Shown: positions 9,282 to 17,737 of the stretch, in pieces | How positions within the stretch are numbered: the first letter of the stretch is position 1 | Layout of the letters: every line of letters starts with the position of its first letter | Assembly (NCBI GenBank): GCA_013816245.1 | Contig: JACDEU010000001.1 | Location: 42,744 to 106,743, forward strand | DNA: 64,000 nt | Direction of reading: 5' to 3' | Origin: Actinomycetota bacterium | GTDB taxonomy: Bacteria; Actinomycetota; Thermoleophilia; Gaiellales; Gaiellaceae | Notes under the pieces: model-generated | Seen by the model: the letters and a program-made list of their open reading frames with translations, nothing else | The model's database searches: none | What the model was told of the DNA's origin: nothing | Made by a program: the position numbers and the translations under genes

Positions 9282-11033
9282 GTGCACGTACCGACTGCAG
9301 GTCCAGCCGCAGTGCTTGGAAACGGGTCGCTGCTCGTGACGCTCTCGGAGCGCGCTCAGGTCGAGGGCCTCTTCTGGCCGAATCTCGATCGCGGCCCGCA
9401 CCTCGGGGAGCTCAGGTTGGGCCTCGAGCTCGACGGTGAGCTCCGGTGGCTCGACGAAGATCCCGGCGTCTGGGAGCAGTCGTACCTGCTCGACACGAAC
9501 GTCCTGCTCACGCGCGACGGGGACGTCGAGCTCGTAGATCTCGTGCACGAGCGCGAGCCTGTCCTGGTGCGCTCGATCACGGTTTCGCATCGGAACGCTC
9601 GCCTTGTCGTGCACTGCCGGCCCGAGCTGGACGGAGCGACGCGCTCCCTTGCTTCGAGCGTCGACGGCAACCGAGTCGTCTTCTATCGCCGTGATGTGGC
9701 CCTCGCGATCGGCACGCTCGACGGGGAGCCGTTCTCCACGGGCCTGACCGGGACTGAGGGAGGAGTCGCCTGCCCGCTACACGGGACGGCTGTGGTCGCC
9801 TGCGCGTTCGGGTCGTCATCCCGCGAGGCGATGGCTCGCCTCGACGCAGCTCTGCAGCAGGACTTCAAGTCGCTGGTCGAGTCGAGGCGTCGCTACGACG
9901 CGGGACGCCTTTCGTCGGCTCGCCGGCCGTCGGTCGAGGCTTCGGGCGTCGGCGCCCTCTACCGGCGCACCCTGCTCGCGCTCGATTTGTTGACGGACCG
10001 CAGAACGGGAGCCGTGATCGCAGCACCGGAGCTCGACCCGGACTTCGAACGTTCGGGCGGCTACGGCTTCGTCTGGGGCCGGGATCTCGCGTTCATCGTC
10101 CTTGCCTTCCTCGCCGCGGGCCGGAACGAGTCGGCCGAACGCGCATTGCGCTGGCTTCCGCATGCTCAGGAGCCGGAAGGACTGTGGTTGCAGCGTCACT
10201 GGACGGACGGCTCGTTGGCACCCTCGTGGTGCAAGCACCAGCTCGACGAGACGGGCGCGATCGTCTTTGCGTACGACGCAGCCTGGCGCGCGTTGCACGA
10301 CGAGGCTCTCGACGCCGAGCTCTGGCCTTCGGCAAGGCGTGCCGCCGAGTTCATGCTCGGAACGATCGAAGAGGACGGAATCCCCCGCGCGACGGCAGAC
10401 CTGTGGGAGGAGCGCGACGGTCGTCACGCGTTCACTGCGGCTGCGATCCATGGAGGTCTGCGTGCGGCCGCGGCGATGGCACGCCGTCATGAGCCGGAAC
10501 TCGCCGAAGGCTACGAGGCTGTCGCGGAACAGGTTCGGGAAGCGATCGACAGCGAGTTGTGGAGTGACTTTCACGGCCGCTATCTGCGCTCGATCGGGGA
10601 CCCGACGCTCGACGTCTCACTGCTCGGGCTCGCGTGGCCGTTCGCAGCCGTGGACCCCGCCGGCGAACGGATGCGCGCGACGGTCGCTGCACTCGAATCG
10701 GAGCTTGGCTGCCCGGCCGGAGGTCTGATGCGCTACGCCGGGGACACGTATGCCGGCGGAAACAAGTGGGTGCTGGCGGCGTTGTGGCTCGGGTTGTGGC
10801 ACCGCCAAGTGGGCGATCCGGTGGGGCATGAACGGTCGCTCGACTACGCAGTCTCGGCACAGACGAGCCTTGGGCTGCTGCCGGAGCAGGTGACTGAGGA
10901 CGGCGAGCCCGCCTGGGTCGTGCCGCTCGCCTGGAGTCACGCGATGCTGCTGCTCGCTGCGCGACCCGAGCTCGAAGCGGTCTCGACCCCGCAGAGCGAG
11001 ACGCCCGCCGCCGTCGGGCTCGAGGGCGCATGA
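9282..11033 (+). CDS. GH15 glucoamylase-like / glycogen-debranching-like enzyme
   Basis: A 583-residue protein with an N-terminal beta-sandwich and a C-terminal (alpha/alpha)6 barrel typical of GH15. Recognisable features are GGYGFVWGRDLAF (the Arg-Asp substrate loop), a catalytic region around DLWEERDGRHAFT and the late Glu in LLPEQVTEDG. There is no signal peptide, so it should release glucose from short maltodextrins in the cytoplasm. The start is GTG 9282, three bases after the ATPase stop. Its stop overlaps the next ATG. Confidence 0.82.
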   Translation: MHVPTAGPAAVLGNGSLLVTLSERAQVEGLFWPNLDRGPHLGELRLGLELDGELRWLDEDPGVWEQSYLLDTNVLLTRDGDVELVDLVHEREPVLVRSITVSHRNARLVVHCRPELDGATRSLASSVDGNRVVFYRRDVALAIGTLDGEPFSTGLTGTEGGVACPLHGTAVVACAFGSSSREAMARLDAALQQDFKSLVESRRRYDAGRLSSARRPSVEASGVGALYRRTLLALDLLTDRRTGAVIAAPELDPDFERSGGYGFVWGRDLAFIVLAFLAAGRNESAERALRWLPHAQEPEGLWLQRHWTDGSLAPSWCKHQLDETGAIVFAYDAAWRALHDEALDAELWPSARRAAEFMLGTIEEDGIPRATADLWEERDGRHAFTAAAIHGGLRAAAAMARRHEPELAEGYEAVAEQVREAIDSELWSDFHGRYLRSIGDPTLDVSLLGLAWPFAAVDPAGERMRATVAALESELGCPAGGLMRYAGDTYAGGNKWVLAALWLGLWHRQVGDPVGHERSLDYAVSAQTSLGLLPEQVTEDGEPAWVVPLAWSHAMLLLAARPELEAVSTPQSETPAAVGLEGA

Positions 11034-13078
11034 AGAAGCTCGCCTTCGTCTTCCTCCTTGCGGTCTGCGTCCTTCCCGCGCAAGCGGAAGCTGCGAACGC
11101 TCGTCTGTTCCATGACACGTTCGACGTGCGCTACCGAAGCCCGGGTGGTGCCGTCGCGACGGGAGGGAGCGTGCGGCTCCGGCTGCGCGTGATCGGCGCC
11201 AGGCCGAAGAGCGTCACCCTTCGCGTCGACCGGGGCGATCCGGCCGCCGACACGCAGCTCCGATCGTTCCTTCCGCTCCACCGCGCAGGAAATTTCTGGA
11301 GCGTCACGCTGGGCGCCCCGGCCAAACCGGCGATCCTCACCTACGCGTTCCGCGTCCGCGTCGGGAGTCGCACTCTGTGGTACGGGGACGATTTCGGCGC
11401 GGCTGACGACGACGTTCACCAGGGCGGCACCGGCGTCCAGAGCGCTCTCGCGGCGCAAGGGTTCCAGCTGACGGTCTACGGGGCTCGCTTCACGACGCCG
11501 TCGTGGCTGCAAGGCGCGGTGGTCTACTCGATCTTCCCGGATCGCTTCAGAAACGGCGATCTCGCGAGCGACTACTGCCGCGCCGGCAGCACATCCGGGT
11601 GTCCCTCGTTCTACGCGAGTATCCAGGCGCAGATCCATCAGACCTGGAACGAGCGCATGGAGGACCCGCACAGCACCGGCGTCTTCAACCGGGATTTCTT
11701 CGGCGGCGACCTCGAAGGAATCCAGGAGAAGCTCGGCTACCTGAAAGCGCTGGGCGTCGATGCGATCTGGATGACTCCGATCTTCAAAGCGCGCTCGAAT
11801 CATCGTTACGACACGGAGGACTACCACCACGTCGACGCGGGCCTCGGCGGTGACCCTGCCTTCGCCTCCCTGGCGACCGCTGCGAAGGCTCAGGGAATCC
11901 GCCTCTTGCTCGACGGTGTGTTCAACCACGCGTCGTCCGACAGTCTCTACTTCGATCGCTATCACCGCTACGCGAGCGTCGGAGCCTGCGAATCCCCTGA
12001 CTCGCCCTGGCGCAGCTGGTTCAGGTTCACGACGAACACGACGCCGTGCGGAAGCGACGACTACGTCGGTTGGGCCTCGCTCGACACGCTGCCGGTGTTC
12101 GAGCACGGCAGCGCGGCCGTGCGCGACTTCTTCTACCGCGGGTCCGACAGCGTCGTGCGCCACTGGAGCGAGCGCGGCGCCGACGGCTGGCGGCTCGACG
12201 CAGCCGACCAGCTGAATCACGCCTGGTGGCGGGACTTTCGGAGCGCCGTGAAGTCCTACGCCCCAGACTCGGCGGTCGTCGGCGAGATCTGGCCGGACGC
12301 CAGCGAGTACCTGTTGGGGAACGAGCTCGACTCGGTAATGAACTATCGATTCCGTCGCGCGGTGGACGGGTTCGTCCGCGCGACCGACTGGTCCGACCCG
12401 ACCGGCCGAATTCCCACGCGCACACCGACTCAGCTCGATCGCTCGCTCCAGGCCGTGCGCGAGGACTATCCACCTCAGGCTTCGGCCGCAGCGTTCAATC
12501 TGCTCGACTCGCACGACACGAACCGCGCGCTCTTCGTCTTCACGGAGCCCGGCGACGACGGGTTGACACAAGCGCGCGATCGGCTCCGGCTTGCGGCGCT
12601 GCTCCAGTTCACTTACGTCGGCGCGCCGATGATCTATTACGGCGACGAGGCGGCGATCAACGCACCGGGCATCGGAGTCGCCGATCCCTTCAACCGCGCG
12701 CCGTATCCCTGGGCGGACGCCAGCGGAGATCCGAGCACGTACGGCCCCGCGGACACCTCGATGATCGCCTTCTACACGAAGCTGAGCCGGATCAGGCACG
12801 AGCTGCTTGCGCTCAGAACGGGAACGTTCGACAAGGTGCTGGCGAGCGACGCCACAGGAATCTATGCGTTCACGCGGGCTGGAGGCGGCGCGAAGCCAGT
12901 CGTTGTCGCGCTGAACAAGAGCGGCTCGCCCCGAGACGTCGTCTTGCGGATCGGTCGGTTCTATCCCGATGGGACGGTGCTCGAAGACCGGATCACGGGC
13001 ACGACCAGCACAGTCGGCGGAGGGACAGTTCGCGTCTCTCTCGCAGCACGTTCGGGAGCAATCCTCGCAGCACGCTAG
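11030..13078 (+). CDS. secreted GH13 alpha-amylase
   Basis: A 682-residue enzyme with a clear signal peptide (MKKLAFVFLLAVCVLPAQAEA). An N-terminal domain of about 140 residues precedes the GH13 barrel. GH13 motifs are DGVFNH, GWRLDAADQ (nucleophile), VVGEIW (acid/base) and LLDSHDTNR, followed by a C-terminal beta domain. Several cysteines are present, fitting an extracytoplasmic protein. It probably performs the outside step, cutting starch to maltodextrins for the transporter. The ATG overlaps the GH15 stop (ATGA), so it is the last gene of the operon. Confidence 0.9.
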   Translation: MKKLAFVFLLAVCVLPAQAEAANARLFHDTFDVRYRSPGGAVATGGSVRLRLRVIGARPKSVTLRVDRGDPAADTQLRSFLPLHRAGNFWSVTLGAPAKPAILTYAFRVRVGSRTLWYGDDFGAADDDVHQGGTGVQSALAAQGFQLTVYGARFTTPSWLQGAVVYSIFPDRFRNGDLASDYCRAGSTSGCPSFYASIQAQIHQTWNERMEDPHSTGVFNRDFFGGDLEGIQEKLGYLKALGVDAIWMTPIFKARSNHRYDTEDYHHVDAGLGGDPAFASLATAAKAQGIRLLLDGVFNHASSDSLYFDRYHRYASVGACESPDSPWRSWFRFTTNTTPCGSDDYVGWASLDTLPVFEHGSAAVRDFFYRGSDSVVRHWSERGADGWRLDAADQLNHAWWRDFRSAVKSYAPDSAVVGEIWPDASEYLLGNELDSVMNYRFRRAVDGFVRATDWSDPTGRIPTRTPTQLDRSLQAVREDYPPQASAAAFNLLDSHDTNRALFVFTEPGDDGLTQARDRLRLAALLQFTYVGAPMIYYGDEAAINAPGIGVADPFNRAPYPWADASGDPSTYGPADTSMIAFYTKLSRIRHELLALRTGTFDKVLASDATGIYAFTRAGGGAKPVVVALNKSGSPRDVVLRIGRFYPDGTVLEDRITGTTSTVGGGTVRVSLAARSGAILAAR

Positions 13079-13140
13079 GGGCTTGTAACGGCGGCACGGG
13101 TCCGCGAGTCTGATCAGGACCGAGAGAGAAGGAGGACGAG

Positions 13141-13743
13141 ATGCCGATCTCGCGTGGTTTCAGGGGCCGGCGCCGCGACGACGCTCCAAGTGACCGAGTG
13201 CCGCCCGGCCAGTACGTTGCGGATGATTTCCCGGTGCTTTCAGCCGGGCCGACACCGCGCAACCCGCTCGACGAGTGGGATCTCACGGTCACGGGTGAGG
13301 TGGACGGGCTCAAGCGCTGGACCTGGGACGAGTTTTGCGCGCTCCCGACCGAGTCGGTCACCGTTGACATCCATTGCGTGACGAAGTGGTCGAAGCTCGA
13401 CTCGCAGTGGGAGGGGGTGTCTGTCGACACGCTCCTCGACGGAGTCGACACGTCGGCCGAGTACGCGGTCGCGTTCTGTGACGGCGGGTACACGACGAAT
13501 CTGCCGCTCGAGGATCTGACCGGCGGCAAGGCCTGGATCGCCTTCGCGTACGACGGAGAGCCGCTCGATCCCGAGCACGGCGGGCCTGCGCGCCTGCTCG
13601 TCCCGCACCTCTACTTCTGGAAAAGCGCCAAGTGGGTGCGCGGGCTGAGATTGACACCCACGGACGAGCCCGGCTTCTGGGAGCAGAACGGCTACCACAT
13701 CTACGGTGACCCGTGGAAGGAACAGCGCTACTGGGGCGACTGA
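13141..13743 (+). CDS. molybdenum-cofactor oxidoreductase (sulfite oxidase-like, cytoplasmic)
   Basis: A 200-residue single-domain protein of the oxidoreductase molybdopterin-binding family (SUOX/MsrP fold). Cys79 in DIHCVTKWS is the predicted molybdenum ligand. No twin-arginine signal is evident, although the N-terminus is arginine-rich (SRGFRGRRR). The ATG has an AAGGAGG ribosome binding site. It overlaps the flavin reductase gene by 31 bp, which makes that protein its likely electron partner. The substrate is unknown. Confidence 0.85.
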   Translation: MPISRGFRGRRRDDAPSDRVPPGQYVADDFPVLSAGPTPRNPLDEWDLTVTGEVDGLKRWTWDEFCALPTESVTVDIHCVTKWSKLDSQWEGVSVDTLLDGVDTSAEYAVAFCDGGYTTNLPLEDLTGGKAWIAFAYDGEPLDPEHGGPARLLVPHLYFWKSAKWVRGLRLTPTDEPGFWEQNGYHIYGDPWKEQRYWGD

Positions 13744-14465
13744 TCTGGCGCGCCGCAGAGGTCGTCGAGCTCAGACCGGAAACGAGCCAAACGAAGACGA
13801 TCACCTTCGACGTGCCGGGCTGGCCCGGCCACCGCGCCGGTCAGCACGTCGACGTCCGCCTGACCGCCGAAGACGGTTACCAGGCCGAGCGCAGCTACTC
13901 GATCGCGTCGGCTGCGGACGGTTCGCGTATCGAGTTGACGGTCGAGCGCCTCGAGGACGGTGAGGTCTCGCCGTACCTCGCGGATGAGCTTCGTGCCGGG
14001 GATGTGATCGAGCTGCGCGGCCCGGTCGGCGGGTACTTCGTCTGGAACGCGCACGCGCAGGGCACTGTGCTCCTCGTCGCAGGCGGTTCGGGAATCGCGC
14101 CGCTCATGGCGATGGCGAGGCAGCGCGCGGGGGAGAGCAGCGGAATTCCGACCCGGCTGCTCTACTCCGCGCGAACCTGGGACGACGTGATCTATCGAGA
14201 CGAGCTCGCGGAGCTTGCCGCTCGCGGCGACGGCTTCGAGCCCATGTACACGCTTACGCGCGCACAGCCGCCGGACTGGGAGGGCTACGGCTGCCGAGTC
14301 GACACCGAGTTGCTCGGCGAGGTTGCGCCGGATCCGTCTGAGCTCGCCGTTGCGTTCGTTTGTGGCCCGACTCCGTTCGTCGAGGCGGTGGCGAATGGGC
14401 TCGTCGAGCTCGGCAACGCGCCGTCGCGGATCAAGACCGAGCGCTTCGGCCCGACAGGAGGATGA
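13713..14465 (+). CDS. ferredoxin--NAD(P)H reductase-like flavoprotein
   Basis: A 250-residue FNR-superfamily protein. It has an FAD-binding barrel with RSYSIAS, then a nucleotide-binding half with LLVAGGSGIAPLMAMAR and the C-terminal CGPTPFVEAV. There is no 2Fe-2S domain, so electrons must be passed to a separate partner, most likely the molybdenum protein encoded just upstream. The only standard start is GTG 13713 inside the upstream gene. Confidence 0.85.
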   Translation: MEGTALLGRLIWRAAEVVELRPETSQTKTITFDVPGWPGHRAGQHVDVRLTAEDGYQAERSYSIASAADGSRIELTVERLEDGEVSPYLADELRAGDVIELRGPVGGYFVWNAHAQGTVLLVAGGSGIAPLMAMARQRAGESSGIPTRLLYSARTWDDVIYRDELAELAARGDGFEPMYTLTRAQPPDWEGYGCRVDTELLGEVAPDPSELAVAFVCGPTPFVEAVANGLVELGNAPSRIKTERFGPTGG

Positions 14466-14466
14466 G

Positions 14467-14724
14467 ATGGACGCTTTGATGCTCGACGGCAACGCGGCCG
14501 CAGGGCTGCTCCAGGAGATCTTCGGTTCCGAGATGACAACCGCGGTCGGAACGTGCGACGGCTGCGGCACCGCCGGCGAAGTCGGAGGTGTCCGTCTCTA
14601 TCGCGGCGCCGGTCTTGCGTTTCGCTGTCCGCATTGCGGCGACGTTCTGATGAAGATCGTGGTGGCCGGAGAGCGTGTCTGGATCGATTTCCGCGGCCTG
14701 CGCACGCTGCAGCTGAACGGCTAG
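14467..14724 (+). CDS. small zinc-ribbon protein (DUF6510-like)
   Basis: An 85-residue protein with two CxxC knuckles (CDGCG and CPHCG), predicted to bind one zinc ion. The ATG has a perfect GGAGG just upstream and follows the reductase stop by one base. It forms a tight three-gene unit with the molybdenum oxidoreductase and the flavin reductase, so it may help assemble or regulate them. I recognise the family as DUF6510 from general knowledge; its function is undefined. Confidence 0.75.
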   Translation: MDALMLDGNAAAGLLQEIFGSEMTTAVGTCDGCGTAGEVGGVRLYRGAGLAFRCPHCGDVLMKIVVAGERVWIDFRGLRTLQLNG

Positions 14725-14736
14725 CTGCGGTTCAGC
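14712..14736. terminator. possible bidirectional terminator between convergent genes
   Basis: GCTGAAC (14712-14718) and GTTCAGC (14730-14736) can pair around an 11-nt loop that itself contains a GCTAGC palindrome. It spans the junction of the convergent zinc-ribbon and desaturase genes. No U-tract follows. Confidence 0.35.
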
Positions 14737-15832
14737 CCATCTCGAGCTCTGCGCGCAAGCCCGCGCGGCCCAGCACGCGGAGGTGCCGGAAATGCGAGCG
14801 AAGCGCCAGTCGTAGCGACGGTTGGACCGTGTAGCGCACGCCGTGCCGCAGGCAGTTGCGCTGGACGATCGGCGCAATCGCGGGGTAGAGCGTGTGCGGG
14901 ACTCGCGGGAAGAGGTGGTGCTCGATCTGGTAGTTGAGGCCGCCGAGCGCCCAGGTGAGCAGCTTGTTGCGTGGGCAGAAGTCGACCGTCGTCTCGACCT
15001 CGTGGACCGCCCAGACACGACCGTCCGCCACCAGATCTGCGGGTGAGGCGAAGCTTGCTTCCTCGACGCAGTGCGCGAGCTGGAACGTGATCGCCATCAC
15101 GACGCTTCCCGCCATGCTGAGCCCGACGTACACGGTCGCGACAACCCACCAGGGATAGAGAAGCAGCGGTAGGACGATCGCCCAGCCGATGTAGAAAAGC
15201 TTTCCGCCGACCAGGCCTGCGAGGGTCCACCCGGTCGGGAATCGCACGGTGCTCTGGCCGATCGATCCCTGCCGAATGCTGTTGATGTCACCGAGCGTCT
15301 GCCAGCGGATTCCCATCAGCGAGTACAGCGGCCACACATACAGATGCTGGAACCGGTACCACGGCCGGCTCGCCTGAATCGGTGAAAATCGTGCGAATGG
15401 CGTCTTCTCGATGTCGTCGTCGTAGCCGTCGACATTCGTATAGGTGTGATGCGCGACGTTGTGCTTCACGCGCCAGGCGTAGCTGCTGAACCCGAGCAGC
15501 GCGTCAGCCGTCCAACCCACGAGATGGTTGTAGCGGCGGCTCTTGAAGTACGCCCCGTGGTTCGCATCGTGCTGGACGCAAAAGGCCACCAGTGTGGCGC
15601 CGACGAGAAGACCTCCGAGACACAATGTGACGACCACCGCATCGGGGTGCGTGAAGAGGAGCACGGCCCAGGAAGCGACGATGAGCCCGACCGAGATCGG
15701 GGCCTTCAAGTACAGCTGACGCGCTCCGCGCACTCGGGCTTCCGGGGTCGACAGAAGACGTTCGACCTCGGCCCGGGTGTCGCGAAGAAACGCGCCGCCC
15801 GTCTGGAACGTGGCCTTTTGAACTTCCGTCAT
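14732..15832 (-). CDS. membrane fatty acid desaturase
   Basis: A 366-residue di-iron desaturase. The three histidine boxes are HDANH (88-92), HNVAHH (124-129) and QIEHH (302-306); the QxxHH form of the last box is typical of front-end (delta-5/6-type) and linoleoyl-CoA desaturases. Paired hydrophobic segments surround the boxes. There is no fused cytochrome b5 domain. The ATG at 15832 has GGAGGGAG upstream; a longer reading with 46 extra residues is unlikely. It introduces a double bond in membrane lipid acyl chains. Confidence 0.9.
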   Translation of the reverse strand: MTEVQKATFQTGGAFLRDTRAEVERLLSTPEARVRGARQLYLKAPISVGLIVASWAVLLFTHPDAVVVTLCLGGLLVGATLVAFCVQHDANHGAYFKSRRYNHLVGWTADALLGFSSYAWRVKHNVAHHTYTNVDGYDDDIEKTPFARFSPIQASRPWYRFQHLYVWPLYSLMGIRWQTLGDINSIRQGSIGQSTVRFPTGWTLAGLVGGKLFYIGWAIVLPLLLYPWWVVATVYVGLSMAGSVVMAITFQLAHCVEEASFASPADLVADGRVWAVHEVETTVDFCPRNKLLTWALGGLNYQIEHHLFPRVPHTLYPAIAPIVQRNCLRHGVRYTVQPSLRLALRSHFRHLRVLGRAGLRAELEMG

Positions 15833-15943
15833 GTCTCCCTCCAGGTCGTCGAGCGGGTGATGACCACACACTGCTTCCCGCCAACGCCTGTGGGAGAAGG
15901 TTCGCCGTGCCACGTGATTTGAGGCTGCAGCGAGCTGCGAGGC

Positions 15944-15949
15944 TAGCAT
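15944..15949 (+). promoter_or_regulatory. -10 box (TAGCAT) of the alkA operon
   Basis: TAGCAT lies 7 nt before CTG 15957, the spacing seen at other leaderless genes in this window. Confidence 0.4.
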
Positions 15950-15956
15950 TTTCCGC

Positions 15957-16766
15957 CTGGCGCTCCTCACCGTTCCGCAGCCCTACGACTTCGATCTCTC
16001 GCTCGACCGGTTCACGTTCTGGGGCGTGGATCGTGCGAACGTCTGGCACGACGGGGGGCTCCAGCGTGTCGTCGACGGTCGCGAAGTGCGTATCTCACCG
16101 GCGGAGCGGGGCGTTGACGTCGACCCGTTGGACGACCGGATCGAGCCCGTCGTGCGAAAGCTTCTAGGGCTCCAGCTCGACCTACCGCCGTTCCATGCCT
16201 TCGCGCAGGGCGACGGCGTGCTGGCCGAAGCGGTGCGTCGGTTTCCCGGCTACCGGCCGCCGCTCGCGCCGGATCCCTTCGAAGCGCTCGTCTCCTCGAT
16301 CACCGCGCAACAGGTCTCACTGCATTCCGCTTTCGCAGTACGCAGCCGCTTCATCGACCGTTTCGGCGTGCCCGCGGAGTTGGCGGTCGCTTTCCCGACG
16401 CGCGAACGTGTCGCGCAGGCGAGCGAGGACGATCTCACCGCGCTCGGTTTCTCGCGCCGTAAAGCGGAATACGTGCTCGGCGTCGCGAGAGCGGACCTCG
16501 ACTTCGACGAGCTCGATTCGCTGACGGACGACGAGGTCAAGGCTCGGCTCACCGCGCTCCGCGGCATCGGCGAGTGGAGCGCAGACTGGTTCCTCGGCCG
16601 CTATCTCGGGCGTCCGGGGGCCTGGCCCGCCGGCGACCTCGCCCTGCGTAAGGCGGTGCTCGCGCTCTACCCTGAAGTCACGGACGTTCGTGCCGCGGGC
16701 GTCCGTTTCCATCCGTTTCAGAACTTGAGCGCCCACTACCTCCTCGCCTTGAGCCGCTACCGATGA
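15957..16766 (+). CDS. DNA-3-methyladenine glycosylase II (AlkA-like), possible CTG start
   Basis: This base-excision repair enzyme removes alkylated purines. The C-terminal HhH-GPD domain shows LRGIGEWSADWF (helix-hairpin-helix) and the catalytic Asp in AWPAGDLALRKAV. The N-terminal AlkA-like domain begins LTVPQPYDFDLSLDRFTFWG, but no ATG, GTG or TTG precedes it before the upstream stop at 15915. The first standard start, GTG 16026, would delete part of this conserved domain. I therefore place the start at CTG 15957 (ATT 15948 is possible). Its stop overlaps the acetyltransferase ATG. Confidence 0.82.
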   Translation: MALLTVPQPYDFDLSLDRFTFWGVDRANVWHDGGLQRVVDGREVRISPAERGVDVDPLDDRIEPVVRKLLGLQLDLPPFHAFAQGDGVLAEAVRRFPGYRPPLAPDPFEALVSSITAQQVSLHSAFAVRSRFIDRFGVPAELAVAFPTRERVAQASEDDLTALGFSRRKAEYVLGVARADLDFDELDSLTDDEVKARLTALRGIGEWSADWFLGRYLGRPGAWPAGDLALRKAVLALYPEVTDVRAAGVRFHPFQNLSAHYLLALSRYR

Positions 16767-17737
16767 CGATCCGCCAGGCCACCGAGAAAGACCGCGTGGT
16801 TGTGCGCGGGCTCTGGGAGGAGTTCGAACAGGAGCTCGGCGGTCCGGCATATCTGCTCGAGACCTGGGACGAGGCCTGGCCGGATCTCCTGGAGACGGTG
16901 CGCAAGGGGATTGGCCTGCTCGCCGTAGAGGAGGGAGAGCCCGTCGGGTTCATCTTCTGCGTACTCGGCGACCGTGGGCGCAAGACGGCGCACATCACCG
17001 ACTTCTACGTTCGCCCGGAGGCGCGGAACAAGGGAATCGGTCGCGCACTCCTCACCGAGATCCTCGAGTCGGCGCGCGAGCGAGGGCTCGACCACGTCAG
17101 CCTGGAGGTGCTGCTCCGAAATACCGACGCGCGCAGGCTCTACGAGCGTCTCGGCTTCACTGCGGTCGACCTCTTCATGGCCGTCCCTGTGAATGTGCTT
17201 GCCGAACAGCTCGGCAGCGAGGATCCTCCCGACTCGTTCGGCTCGCTCCACGTGCAGACCGACGACGAGGCGGGGGTGGAGCGTGCGGTCACCCAGTTCA
17301 TGCCGCGCATCGGGCGCTCGGCCTTCTCGGAGGTGACCGCGTCGACGAACGGCTGGGTGACAGTGGTGGACGAGCTCTGCGACCACGATCGCAGCGCGCA
17401 GCGGCGGCTCGGGACCGAGTTGTCGGAGCGCATGGGAGTTCCGGTCGTCGCACTTGCGCTCGAGGAAGAAGCGGTGGTGCGGTTCCTGCTCTTCGAGCGC
17501 GGACGGATGGTCGACGAGTACCTCTCGGTGCCGACGTACTACGGCGAGCTAAACAAGGCCGACGAGCTGGCGCTCTCTGCGAACCCGACACTCGCGTCGC
17601 GCCTCACCGGAGCGGACCCTGCGCGGGTGCGCGCCGTTGCGCGTACCGCTTCGACTCCGGCCGAGCTCCCGCCTGCGCGCGAGCTGTTGGGTCAGATTGC
17701 CGACGTGCTCGGTCTCGAAGCTAGGATCGACCGATGA
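16763..17737 (+). CDS. GNAT N-acetyltransferase with unknown C-terminal domain
   Basis: A 324-residue protein. Residues 1-150 are a GNAT domain; ARNKGIGRALL is the acetyl-CoA pyrophosphate loop and RRLYERLGF the usual late motif. Residues 160-324 are a domain I do not recognise, with LALEEEAVVRFLLFERGRMVDEYLSV. ATGA overlaps join it to alkA upstream and to a GST gene downstream, so it is the second gene of a repair/detoxification operon. The acceptor is unknown. Confidence 0.75.
   Translation: MTIRQATEKDRVVVRGLWEEFEQELGGPAYLLETWDEAWPDLLETVRKGIGLLAVEEGEPVGFIFCVLGDRGRKTAHITDFYVRPEARNKGIGRALLTEILESARERGLDHVSLEVLLRNTDARRLYERLGFTAVDLFMAVPVNVLAEQLGSEDPPDSFGSLHVQTDDEAGVERAVTQFMPRIGRSAFSEVTASTNGWVTVVDELCDHDRSAQRRLGTELSERMGVPVVALALEEEAVVRFLLFERGRMVDEYLSVPTYYGELNKADELALSANPTLASRLTGADPARVRAVARTASTPAELPPARELLGQIADVLGLEARIDR

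Noticed and set aside
10937..12799. Long minus-strand frame antisense to the secreted amylase
   Set aside because: High-GC shadow frame; arginine-, alanine- and proline-rich low-information sequence opposite a fully supported GH13 gene.
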